Assembly: GCA_001792895.1 (NCBI GenBank)
Contig: MARA01000001.1
Coordinates: 1,736,001-1,800,000, forward strand
Reading direction: 5' to 3'
Length of the DNA: 64,000 nt
Origin: Lentinus brumalis
Taxonomy: Eukaryota; Basidiomycota; Agaricomycetes; Polyporales; Polyporaceae
Notes under the pieces: model-generated
Databases searched by the model: none
What the model was told of the DNA's origin: nothing
Seen by the model: only the letters and a program-made list of their open reading frames with translations
In this document: piece by piece, positions 22,236 to 32,837 of the stretch
Position numbering within the stretch: position 1 is the stretch's first letter
Layout: every line of letters starts with the position of its first letter
Made by a program: the position numbers and the translations under genes

Positions 22236-24667
22236 ATGACCGAGGCTTACAGGAAGAAAGGCCTCTCCCAGGTGTCCCTTATCTTCGCGTATGTTGACTG
22301 CACACTCCAACTAGTCAAACTACATACTCATGGCATGTATCGCGCAGCTGCGGGACGGCTCTTTTCTCTGACGGTGAGTCCTCCCGGACTGCACAGGAAC
22401 AGCCTAACTGACGCGTGCACATGGACCAGGTTACGCCAATAACGTCATTGGAGGAGGTGCGTTCCTACTACATCAGTAGCTCCGTCCGTCACAGCACATG
22501 CTCACCAAGTCGGCGTGTATCCTACAGTCAACACTCGTACGTTCCAATTGGTTGCCTGGATTTTACAGCAAGACTCAATCCATCTGTCCGCTCAGTCCTC
22601 AAGCGCATCTACGGGGATGAGTTCGCAAAGCACAAGAATTACGCCACCACCCTCAGCAGTCTAGCATTCGCTGGTACTGTGGTCGGTATGCTCTCGTTTG
22701 GGTACTTGTCCGACAAGATGGGGCGCAAGTTTGGAATGGTGAGCTCCCTCGCCCCATCTGGCACAGTATCAGGCGCGAGCGATGTCATAGATGGCGGCCA
22801 CCGGCATCGTCGCTGTGTTCTCGGCACTGTCAGCCGCCTCCACGGGCGCGCACCATAGCGTCGGCGGAATGCTTGCTATGCTCATGGCATGCCGGTGAGT
22901 GCATTTGCTTCCGTCTCCGTCGGAGGCACGGCTAACGGTACATATGCGGCGCAGTTTCCTCCTTGGTATCGGTGTCGGCGCTGAGTATCCGTGCGGTTCG
23001 GTCGCTGCGTCGGAGCAGTCCGAGGAGCCCTCTATCAGCAAGAACGCCCAGCACCGTTGGTTCGCCCTTGCAACCAGTAAGTCAAGACCTGCAAGTGTGG
23101 GGTCAGTCTAATGACGATACCTTGCATCTGGCAGACACGATGATTGACGTCGGTTTCGTGGTTGGCGCATTCGTTCCGCTGGTCCTTTTCTGGATCTTCG
23201 GCGAGAATCACCTTCGCGCTGTCTGGCGCTTGTCTCTCGGACTTGGCGTCGTTCCTGCTCTTGCGGTGCTCATCTGGCGACTTCGCATGGAGGAACCCAT
23301 TCGGTACAAGAAGGATTCCATGGTCCGTGGCAAAATCCCGTATCTCCTGATCATCCGCCGGTACTGGGTTAGCTTGTCGGCCATCTCGATTACCTGGTTC
23401 ATATACGACTTCATCACGTAAGCCCCATTTGTGCCCTACAAGTCCAGTTTAACTCAACCTTTGCGTTCAGATACCCTGTAAGTCGCACAGAGTTTCGCTC
23501 ACAATGTGCACTGATCCAGTGGATCTCTAGTTCGGCCTGTATTCCTCCACCGTCACCGACACGTGAGCGTCGATCTTCCTGATTCGTGCCTCCAGATGTT
23601 GACATTCTCTCAGCATCACTGGTAACAACGATTCGCTCAGCGTCGTATTCGGCTGGTCGGTGGTGATCAAGTGAGCACTAGAGCATGGCAATCAGTTATT
23701 TTTGACTGACGCAACTTTCTATAGCTTGTTCTACATCCCTGGTACCGTTGCTGGTGCATTTATCGTCGATTACCTCGGCCCCAAGTGGACGATGGTAGGC
23801 CCACATCCCTCTCCGTTGCCGACACCCTCTGACTAAGATCAGATCGCTGGTCTTCTCGCGCAAGCTGTTATCGGCTTCATCATGAGCGGCCTGTACAGGC
23901 AACTGACTGAGCATATCGGGGCATTCGCTGTACGTGAAGTTAGAAATCGACCGCGCCGCAGCCACCTAACGCGTCCTCCAGGTTGTTTATGGCATCTTCT
24001 TGAGCTTCGGTGAACTGGGCCCAGGCAACTGTCTCGGCATGCTCGCTGCGAAGAGTGGCCCAACGGCTGTCCGTGGCAAGTTTTACGGTATTGCTGCTGC
24101 TGTCGGCAAGATTGGCGCCTTCGGTGGTACCTGGGGTGGGTTCTCTCCTCCCTCTCACTGTTTGAATGATCACTCACCTTGTTTGTGTGCTATCAGCCTT
24201 CCAACGCATCGTCGATGGTGAGCGAGGATACCTTCCCACATGTCTCCGCATTCCGTTGACTAATGAGACGTCTGCAGACTTCCAAGCCATGCACCCCGAT
24301 GACCCCAACATCGGGAATACCGGTCCCTTCTGGATTGGCAGCGGTATGTCGACCAAGGTAGCGAACTTCCTCCCTGTACTCACTCCGTCTCGCACACGCA
24401 GGCCTCGCAATCCTCAGTGCTATCATCACATTCTTCTTCGTCCGTCCCATAGACCATGATGGCATGGAGGACGAGGACCGCAAGGTGGGCTTCATCCTCT
24501 TCGTCCGTCTCCGTCCGTTTCCTCTCTCGTTGCTGACGTCTTGTTGATAGTTCCGGGAATACCTCGAGCAACACGGTTACGACACTGCGCAGATGGGTCT
24601 CGTCGAGACTGAGACAGACACCATGTCCACCGAGTCCGACGAGAAGAAGGTCGCGGTCTCCGCATAG
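22236..24667 (+). CDS. MFS glycerophosphodiester permease, GIT1 type
   Basis: Eighteen exons: 22236-22288, 22348-22373, 22430-22456, 22528-22536, 22596-22738, 22791-22894, 22955-23076, 23135-23417, 23471-23477, 23531-23562, 23614-23670, 23725-23794, 23843-23929, 23982-24135, 24197-24217, 24278-24343, 24402-24484, 24551-24667; 486 residues. Twelve hydrophobic spans. MFS signatures: [11 protein letters not shown] in helix 1, [13 protein letters not shown] after helix 2, [20 protein letters not shown] in helix 4, and [22 protein letters not shown]. This matches the Git1/phosphate:H+ symporter branch that imports glycerophosphoinositol or glycerophosphocholine; exact substrate is not decidable. 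It contains a 9-nt and a 7-nt microexon, needed to keep helix 1 and the YPFGLYS segment. The C-terminal tail is cytosolic and acidic. All phases close. Confidence 0.92.
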
Positions 24668-25080
24668 GATCCTTCTTGCCCGCTGCTCAAACTTTGACTC
24701 ATGACCTTCACGACACTTGTGCAATTGCTGTCGGTCGCTGTGAGGACCTGCTCTCTTCTGTGAATACCACGACTCTGGCTTTCTGGGATGTGTGTTGACG
24801 TATTGTCGCTGCTGCTGTTGTGCTAATGATATAGTATATCTGTCTTCTTGTGAATATCAATTTCTCGAGCTTGTACATGTATAGCATGGGGCTATGTATG
24901 CAGGAGCGGGCTATGTTAGTGGCCAATGAAACTACTATGCCCGCATACTCGCGCGTTGCGACCAGGGTCTGATGAGAAGTAGGCGGCGGGTCAAGGATAG
25001 ATTGTCCTGACATCCTGTGCTTCGGCGGGCTATCGCCTCATACGCTAGCGACACGCTAGGGACACGAGTGCCAGTGCAAG
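24668..25080. other. Convergent intergenic region
   Basis: Between the permease (+) and TFIIF beta (-) 3' ends; AT-richer, no coding signal. Confidence 0.45.
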
Positions 25081-26108
25081 CTAAGCAATTTGTTCCATGT
25101 CATCGTCATCGACCTCACCATCGGTCCCATGGCTATCCTCGTCAGGCGCATCAAACTCGCCCGCAACGTCTGCGCCATGATCCAGTGCTTGAACACTCTC
25201 GCTGCCCGAGCCCTGCGGCGAATTCGCTCATGTCAGGGTAGCTTCGGTAACGATAACAGAGAACCGACATACTGCTCTGTGTCTGAGACTGGGAAGCAGC
25301 TCCCATGATCCTCGAAATTCGCCGGAGGCGTGGAAGGTGGCGATTTCGGAGAGGGTGTCCCTGAGGTAAGCTTCCGGCTGCTCTGTCTTCTGCCGCAATT
25401 CTTTCATGGACCAGTGTTCCTTCTGCTGGAAGAGCTGGAAAAGCGCATCCAGCACCTGGTCCTTGGGCAGGCGAAACATGCGGTCCGTCTTTTGCCTCTT
25501 GTTTGGTGGCTAGGGAGTGCTCAGCTACGGGCAAACACAAGAAGGGCTCGGGTGCCTTGACTTACAGATAATATCCATATCGGCGCGTCCTGGTTTCTGA
25601 GACGAGACAGGCCGTCAGTTGTGATGGGCTCGGCCTTCCGCTTCGTTGAGTTCCCAGCTGTGTAGCGTGCTTTGATACGTTTCCCGAGCCGGTTCAAGTC
25701 TCTTCTTGTGGCCTGAAGCGAGTCGCAGTGATGCGTCCACCGACCACAGAGTGCCATGCGGCTACGTATGTACCTCTTCCCTGGCACAGAGTGTCCGATG
25801 TGCGAGGGCCCTGAGCCGGATGACGTCGTGTCCGAGGATGAAGCAGCTTGCGGCTGGCATTCCCAGTCCACAGAAGACGCGAGGACGCATTTGTCCTGGT
25901 GAGCCACGACAAACCCGCTGTGAGGCCTGTCCGCACTGTCATGCTCTGACAGAGTCCCTTCGAACTGTTCAGGGCCATCAACGCCGTCTTGTGGAGAAGG
26001 CGGAAGGATTAAGACAAATCTCCCGGTGTTGTGGTAGACTCGGAGTGTAGCGAGGTGAACGTCATCCTCGTCTATGGCCGACCAACGCTCCATGAGATGC
26101 CGGGGTAG
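25081..26108 (-). CDS. Transcription initiation factor IIF subunit beta, 5' end unresolved
   Basis: Firm exons: 25566-26108, 25273-25509, 25081-25212 (304 codons). TFIIF beta (RAP30/Tfg2) accompanies RNA polymerase II into the preinitiation complex. Visible: dimerisation-domain start LPRHLMERWSAIDEDDVHLA, the linker LGKRIKARY..STKRKAEP, and the winged-helix domain PPNKRQKTDRMFRLPKDQVLDALF..EHWSMKELRQKTEQPEAYLRDTL, then an acidic C-terminus ending DDDDMEQIA. The first coding exon(s) before the CAG acceptor at 26109 could not be placed: candidate acidic sequence (EDEDDFSDGDEP, around 26270-26320) is in another frame and no clean donor joins it. A further base error near 26150 is possible. A second intron inside 25566-26108 is also possible. 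Confidence 0.8.
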
Positions 26109-26939
26109 CTGGAAAGGGAGGCACACTATCAGTGTCAGCAAACCAGAACACGCACGTCCCACTGGGTCGGCCGCACCTTCGAGGTCAAGATCCCGGACAC
26201 ACTCCGGGCATAAGTTGTCGCTGTGGGACCAGGACGTCTCCATCCACGGGTCACCCTAGTCCCACTAGTCACAGCTTTGATGGGTTCGTCTCCGTCGGAA
26301 AAGTCGTCCTCGTCCTCGTTGTCGCCCAGCACCAAGCACGGTGAATGCCCGTATGAGTTGTACGCAACTCCAGGAACGACGCCATTGGATCTAGTGGTGC
26401 CATATGCTCTATCTGGACCAGATTCCTCGTCAACGTCTCCGGAGGCCCTGTCGATCTCGGCGGGGAGCATGATGGGCGCGTCGATTAGACTGGATGTCAC
26501 AGGGGGATGCATAAATTACAGAGCACCATTCCAGAGACGACACTATCCTTTTGAGGGGAAATGCCACCTTGTTGCGTTTATCCGTCACAATTGACGCGTC
26601 TCCAGGCAACCTGTCAGCTAACAATAAGTTGCGTTGTAAGTATTATGCTCATCCCAGTTGCACCGGCCGAATAGTTGCATGCTGCCGGTACTCCATATGA
26701 CAAGACTGAGACTCTCTGTCCCAGGCAGGCTCGCCTGGGTCGATGCGGGCAAACGCACATGGATGACGTGTGCAAGCTGTGCGGGGTTGGATAAGCGCCG
26801 GCAGTTCAATAGCCCACTTGCCAAAGATGGCAGTCGATAACAGACGCGCCAGCCCTTGTTCACGAACGACCACTGCGGACCAGGCTATGCGCGAGCTGCG
26901 CTGAACGGACACGTTGCAAAGACAGCGCGGAGAGAAACA
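26109..26939. other. Unresolved 5' region of TFIIF beta and spacer to SWC6
   Basis: Should contain the first exon of TFIIF beta (minus) and the promoters of the two divergent genes. An acidic minus-strand open frame at 26135-26512 may contribute the N-terminus. Nothing else supported. Confidence 0.35.
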
Positions 26940-27838
26940 ATGCCCCCCGCAAGGAGACAGCGTAAGTCCGCAATCATCGGTCGATCGCAAACCTGTTTCA
27001 ACTGCTCACGGAGCGTCTGTTTCATCCTCCAGCTGTTCGTCAGGCTCAGAACTCGAACGGATCTCTAGACCCCGACGTCATCGCCAAGCGCACGAAGAGG
27101 CATCTTGATGAACTCGAGGTATGTCCCCGGTCCCGCACGTCCGGACGCTGCAGGGTCCTCGGTCAAATGTCTCAATGATACGTGCACCGCCTCGGTGGGC
27201 TGCCCAGCGCTCGAACTACTCCGAACCCACCGGCTCTGGGGCGCATGCAGGCGCAAGTGGGGAACCCGACGAAGAGGACGAGGGCGTTGCGCCGGGCGGG
27301 CGCACGACCAAGGGCCGTGCTCGCCAGGCGACAATCTCGGACAAGCGGCAATGGGACGGGAAGAAACCAAAGAAATCCACGATGAACATCCGCACCGCCA
27401 TCTTGTACAAGAAGAACTTGTCCGTTCTGCTCGACGAATCCGTGAGTGAGCATCCATGTCGCCGACCGCCCGCTGACCGCGCCTGACTCCTCGTCGCCCA
27501 CCGCTCACCGCTCATTTCTCGTCCATCGCCGTCCCTTCCTCATGCCGCATGCCCTACATCTCTCTCATGACATGCGTCCCGTGTCATGTGCCAAACCTAC
27601 CTTGCTATTTCCGTCGTTTAATGGGCATTACTGCGCTCAGGGTATCGAGCAGATGCCTCCGGGCGTGCCAACGTACCTGAGGGCTGTAGCTCCGCCCGCT
27701 CGTGAACCACCGCGGTTAATTTGCTCCGTTTGCGGATATTGGGGTAAATACAAGTGCAGGCGGTGTGCAATGCCATATTGCGATATGAACTGTGAAGGGG
27801 TACATAATGAGACGCGTTGCGAGCGGAGGGTCATATAA
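26940..27838 (+). CDS. SWR1 complex subunit Swc6/Vps71 (HIT zinc finger)
   Basis: Exons 26940-26961, 27033-27118, 27208-27441, 27641-27838; 179 residues. Swc6 (human ZNHIT1) is part of the SWR1 remodeler that deposits H2A.Z. The C-terminal HIT zinc finger is complete: CSVCGYWGKYKCRRC, then CDMNC..H..TRC. Upstream are the conserved basic LDPDVIAKRTKRHLDELE helix and the IRTAILYKKNLSVLLDE segment, separated by an acidic/Gly linker. Exon 1 is only 22 nt (MPPARRQ). Phases close. TFIIF beta lies divergently upstream. Confidence 0.9.
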
Positions 27839-27902
27839 TCTATGATGCGAATATCAACTGGATCTCTTGTGGGTCACTGCTTGGCTAGTGAATATTATCA
27901 CA

Positions 27903-29082
27903 TCACTTTGCGGCGAAATTATACTTCCTACCGGCCAACCACTCGATAATGGACGGTGCAAGCCAATAACCGAAGTGACCCACACGCCCATACCAAGCTG
28001 GCATGAATGCGGCCTTTTCTCCATGATCGATCATGTCTATGCACCTCTTCGCGACAACCGTCCGCTTAAGACCGTGCCTGTTTGGGTCGGCCTCGCGTAC
28101 AAGTCCACCGTCGACAGCAGACGCCCGGAAGTCACCCTCGACCGTCGCCGGAATGATATACGAGAATGCGATCGAAGGATGCTCAATCGCAAGCGACTGG
28201 TAGAGCAGGAGTGACGAAGCCTTCGAGGACGTGTAGAGGGAGCGGGTAGGTGCCGGAACTACCGCTGCTAGAGAAGATACGAGGAGTATGGCAGGGGCTC
28301 GAGATGTCGCGGACAGGAAGGGAATCTGTGAGGCAAGCATGTAGTCAGGAGTCATGGTATGCCCACAAAAACGCTCTGGTGCCGCTTACGAAGGTCACGG
28401 CACACACAAGGGGGCCAATGTAATTCCCCTGTATTGCGGCGTTCGCAGCAGCAACGGTACGTTGCACGCCCGAGGCGTCAACCTTGGGAGGGACGAAGAC
28501 ACCGCCGACTTTTTCCAGCCCAGCGACCTCGAGTAGCGGGCGCAAGGCAGACACTCCAGCGCAGATGATGAGTGTGTCTACACCACCCCACTCTAAGAGG
28601 GTGAAAAAAAACAAAGTCAGCATTATTCAATGCCCCGTAAGCTCGTGGCTAGCCTTCCGGAGAAGCAGACCGTGGGACATACTTTCTTCCAAGCTGTCCC
28701 GCACGGCCAGCATATCTTCCGCCTTGCAGAAGTCGCCTGGTAGCGCGAGGAGCCTGTCTCGCCTGTCAGAAGACCCCACAGCGGCGGCCTTCGGGAGACG
28801 GTTCGCGCATTCCTCCGCAACCACATTCAATTCGTTCTCCCGGCGGCCTACGATGCACACCAGAGCACCAGCGGCTGCGTACTCATGGGCGATTGCACGT
28901 CCTATTCCACTGGATGCGCCTACGACCAAGACACGTTCCTGGCCTCGAGGCAAGGTTCTTGAGCGTCGCAACTTGAGGCGCCATAGTCGCTTCGTAACGA
29001 ACAGTGCCATAAGCGTGACGAGAAGGGGGTAGCGGGCCGCCGAGCCCTTCACGGAGCTCAAAGCTGCGGATAGGCTGTCCAT
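27903..29082 (-). CDS. Membrane-anchored short-chain dehydrogenase/reductase
   Basis: Exons 28683-29082, 28390-28592, 27903-28325; 341 residues. Classical SDR fold: N-terminal hydrophobic anchor (YPLLVTLMALFV), cofactor motif VVGASSGIGRAIAHEYAAAG with an Arg pair (VGRRENEL) suggesting NADPH, CAG in IICAGVSA, catalytic Ser in LLVSSLAAVV and YTSSKAS for Tyr/Lys. It resembles DHRS7/11-beta-HSD-like ER reductases; substrate unknown. It is not the 3-ketosphinganine reductase, whose motif differs. Divergent with MET2 over 324 bases. All phases close. Confidence 0.85.
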
Positions 29083-29406
29083 GATCTTGTCGAGCTGTTC
29101 GTTGGGAGCCAGTGTAGGATGTGCTCAGCGGGCTGCGCGGTGGGGTTTCTGGTTCCGCGACGTGGGAGGTTTAAACTCGGCTGCCTTATGCGGGCAACGC
29201 CGTAGCGCCCATCCGGCCCTGTGGATCGGGAGTGAATCAGGCTCCAACGGCTTGACTCGGGATAGCACTTTCCTCAGCCACGACGGGCTTCACGATTGCG
29301 CAATAAGTACGTAGTACTAGTACAAGCTCGTCCTGTTGATCAAGGCGAGCTCCTCCTTCCGACATCACTCGCACTGCCCATCATCCTGCTATTCTAACAA
29401 TCGGCC
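29083..29406. promoter_or_regulatory. Bidirectional promoter region, SDR and MET2
   Basis: A 324-base head-to-head spacer between the SDR start (29082, minus) and the MET2 start (29407, plus). No ORF or RNA inside. Co-regulation is only an inference from geometry. Confidence 0.4.
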
Positions 29407-30881
29407 ATGTCTGCGTTAACTCATCTCTTAGATCAAAGCGTTTTCTACGTCCCTTCATTCACGCTAGAGTCTGGCCAAGTTCTCAAAGATGTTCCTGTCG
29501 CTTACAAGACGTGGGGCAATCTCAACGAGACCAGAGACAATGTCATGATCATCTGTCACGCCTTCACAGGCAGCTCAGACGTGGAGGACTGGTATGTCAA
29601 TTCTCACGACGAGGAATCCTATCTGACTCTGTCGTTAGGTGGGGTCCTCTCATGGGCCGGGGAAAGGCGTTCGATGCCACTCGATACTTCATTTTCTGTG
29701 CCAATACCATGGGTTCGCCTTACGGCTCAGCGTCGCCTGTGACGCTCAACCCAGACACGGGGAAGCCATACGGTCCAGAGTTCCCCCTGACGACAATCCG
29801 GGACGACGTTCGGTTTGTCTTTCTGCTAGTTTAGGCAAAGTACAGGGTCCTCACACATTATCTGGATAGAATTCACAAGCTGGTCCTGGACCATCTGGGC
29901 GTAAGTTCTGTCGCTGTCGTGATTGGCGGGTCCATGGGAGGAATGGCCGTTCTCGAATGGCCTCTTTGCTCTCCCCCCGGCTACGTTCGCCGAATCATTC
30001 CCATCGCGACATCTGCCCGCCACTCGGCTTGGTGCATTAGCTGGGGAGAGGCGCAGCGGCAGAGCATCTACAGCGACCCGTCTTATCAAGATGGATACTA
30101 CGACGCCCAGCCCGCCTCCGGCCTCGCCGCAGCGCGTATGGCGGCGCTGCTCACCTACCGCTCCCGGGACTCGTTCGAACGCCGTTTTGGCCGTAAGCCG
30201 CAGAAGTCCGCCGCGACCGACAATACCGTACCTACGCCCCCCCATTCGCCCGGTCATCCGTCGGCCGACACCACACTCGCCGCGCACAACGACGGACTCC
30301 GCAGCTCGCAGTCGCGCCCCGCTACCCCGCGCTTTGGCTCGCTGCCATCGAATGCGGAGCGCCCAAACTCCCCCACATCGTCCGTCCCCCGGCCGCCTAT
30401 ATTCTCTGCGCAGTCCTATCTCCGGTACCAGGGCGACAAGTTCACGTCACGATTCGACGCCAACTGCTACATTCATATCACTCGCAAGCTTGACACGCAC
30501 GACGTGGCACGCGGTCGTCTGCTCTCGCCCGATGAGGACGAGAACGCGGCGCTCCTGCGGGTTCTTGGAACGGAGCCGCCGCGTGCGCTCGTGATTGGCA
30601 TCCAATCGGATGGGCTCTTCATGCCTTCAGAGCAGCGCGAGATCGCGGAGGGCATCCCGGAGGCAAAGCTGGTCATGATCCCGTCTCCGGAGGGACACGA
30701 TGGTTTTTTGCTCGAGTTCGAGCTCATCAACAGGCACATCTTGGAGTATCTCAAGGGCGAGTTTCCCGAGTACTACACATCGGGGACAGGGGAAGTGGAA
30801 TCCGAGATCCCAATCGAGGACTTCGCGATCAAGAAGACGAGTTTGTTCGGCGAAGCGGAAGCCGATATCACGAGATGGTAA
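29407..30881 (+). CDS. MET2: Homoserine O-acetyltransferase
   Basis: Exons 29407-29591, 29639-29812, 29870-30881; 456 residues. It acetylates homoserine with acetyl-CoA, committing it to methionine; the product of the fungal pathway also meets the cystathionine lyase half of the fusion at 0.2-3.6 kb. Alpha/beta-hydrolase marks: CHAFTGSSDVEDWWGPLMG, FDATRYFIFCANTMGSPYG, nucleophile GGSMGGMAVLEW, catalytic Asp in GIQSDGLFMPSEQ and His in PEGHDGFLLEF. A Pro/Ser-rich insert (residues about 205-275, HSPGHPSADT..) splits the domain before SAQSYLRYQGDKF, as in other fungi. Exon phases close. Confidence 0.94.
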
Positions 30882-31490
30882 AGGGCTGGACCTGGGGGCA
30901 ATTGCGATTGTTGAGTTTGATCAACTTATGGACCACTGCTATATGTCATTCTGTAGCATTACATCCAACTTTACTGTGCTAAGTTTCGTGCTTTGTCGGA
31001 TTTGGAGAATGCAGCGGCTGTTCAACCCAGCCTTTGGTTCTACTCAGCGTTTCAGTGATCGGTCTTCACTCGGCGCGCTGCGAGTCGCGACAGATGCATC
31101 GAAGTGCGGTCCGGGGGAGCCCGGTCCTATATTGGAAACGTTTTGCATGACCTCGTGAGCTACTAAGACATGTACATGAACGAATATCGGGTAAGTACGG
31201 TAGAGAATTCATCTAGGTGCTGATATGATACAATGATGAACGAAGCAATAGTAGCAGTAGTCCATAGTCTGAAGGTAGCATTCTATCAAGGAGATCGGGA
31301 CCCAAGCTCTGGCGAATAGATATTTTGACACATAGCGCGAGAGGTAGACGCGATAAATAAGGCACCCTGGGTGAAGATCCGAGGCCAGCTGAGGAGAGGA
31401 AGACTCGTGGACTATAGTGCTCTCCGGTTGCTGTTGGATTGAATAGCGGTCAATACAGGAGCGCAGCATGGAGTGCCCGTGCGACGTACC
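30882..31490. other. Convergent intergenic region
   Basis: Between MET2 (+) and the first sesquiterpene synthase (-). No coding signal; AT-richer than flanks. Confidence 0.45.
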
Positions 31491-32715
31491 TTACTCCTCA
31501 TCGTCCGACGGTTCCTGGACGCGGCGCGGGTTCAAGTGGACAATTCGCGTGCGCTTTATCTCTTGGCGAGCGTGGCCGAAGTAGCGCTGCGTCTCGAAAC
31601 TCCAGTTGAGGTTTCCAATGACCCAATTCTCCATCGCCATAGCGTAGAGGGCGACCTCTTGATCGATCTTTGCACCCCAGCTAGGAAGCGTGCGCTTGGC
31701 CTCGAGGAACGTGTCAATGAGACCCTTGAAGTACACGCCGACATAGTCCGCAGCGCCCTGGAGGTCGAGACCCTTGTGGCGCATGAGGACCGTCATCACG
31801 TTGTTGGTGGTGTGGCCCATCGCTTGTTCCATGTTGTAAGAGTAGAGGTCCTGTCGAGTCGATACCGGAGCGGGGTGCATGAAACAGATCGGCATGGAAA
31901 GGCGCAGTTAATTGAAGAACAAGGGAAAGGGAAAACGTCAGCAATTTGTATTGCAGGGTCGAGACCGCAGATCTAACTCACATTGGACCAGCAGACCATG
32001 TCGACGGTCGACAGATGCATGGCCATGAACGCGGGGTGCTCGACAACCTCATCGGGCAAGTCGATGCCGAGTGCGTAGCCCGCGAGCCCGAAGCAGAACC
32101 GCACTGCGCTGTTCTCACGGCGGAGAGTGATGTATGAGTCGAGGTCGAGAACGATTCCGTGCTCGCGGAGATCCGCTTCGTGAGCAACTGCCTCGATGTA
32201 GTCGTTGCAGTGCTTGATGAAGCGGCGGTAGGTCAGAGGGCCGCAGTGCTTGAGAAGGCGCGAAGTAAACCTGATTCGGAAGCGCGATGTCAATATCGGA
32301 CGGATGTGCAAGAGCAACGGAGACGGCCCTACTCTTTCGTCATCTTGCAAAGCGTGGTGCCATCGTCGTATGTGAGATCTTTCATGGAGTTGTAGAAGGT
32401 AAGGCCAGTCTCGTGCGCGCCCTTCTCATTTTGGTCGTCGCTGATCTCGTCGACCGTGAAGAGAAGATTGACGAAGTCGCACGTCGTCCGGAAGCGTTCG
32501 TAGTCGGCGTACGGGTATGCATGCGCACAGAGCAGCTCACTGCCTCCTTGAAGGAAGAAGGCGCGTTTCTTGTCCGAAAGGACCCGGTAGCTGTTAATCC
32601 ACTCGGAGGACTCGGCAGCTGCTTCCGGGTAATGAGGGTTGAAAGAGCCGGTGAAAGGAGTGACCAAGTGCAGGTCGGGGAGGACGAAGGACGTAGGTGC
32701 AGAGGAAGAAGACAT
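31491..32715 (-). CDS. Sesquiterpene synthase 1 (clade III type)
   Basis: Exons 32333-32715, 31982-32270, 31491-31850; 343 residues, typical for agaricomycete class I terpene synthases that cyclise farnesyl diphosphate. The first metal-binding motif is DEISD (in [14 protein letters not shown], near residue 92), in place of strict DDxxD. The NSE triad is NDLYSYNME, split exactly at the exon 2/3 border, and the C-terminal Arg-Tyr lies in [22 protein letters not shown] before it carries the pyrophosphate-sensor arginine. The sequence resembles the protoilludene-synthase clade, but product cannot be read from sequence. Intron 1 starts GTAGGG. Exons 2 and 3 are identical in size to those of the paralogue at 36.6-37.7 kb. 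Confidence 0.93.
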
Positions 32716-32830
32716 GTTGTGCAGATGGGTAATAGTGTAGGAGCGAGATAATGTAGACAGTCGAGACTGAGAGGTGGATGAACTGGGAGAGGAGGATGAG
32801 TAGTGAGGACCTACCTCCGTTCGATGCCCC

Positions 32831-32837
32831 CTTTTAT
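32831..32837 (-). promoter_or_regulatory. TATA-like box of sesquiterpene synthase 1
   Basis: ATAAAAG on the minus strand, about 115 bases before the ATG at 32715. Confidence 0.35.

Noticed and set aside
27903..29082. 3-ketodihydrosphingosine reductase (TSC10)
   Set aside because: The cofactor motif is GASSGIG, not the GGSQG-type of that family; kept as a general SDR.
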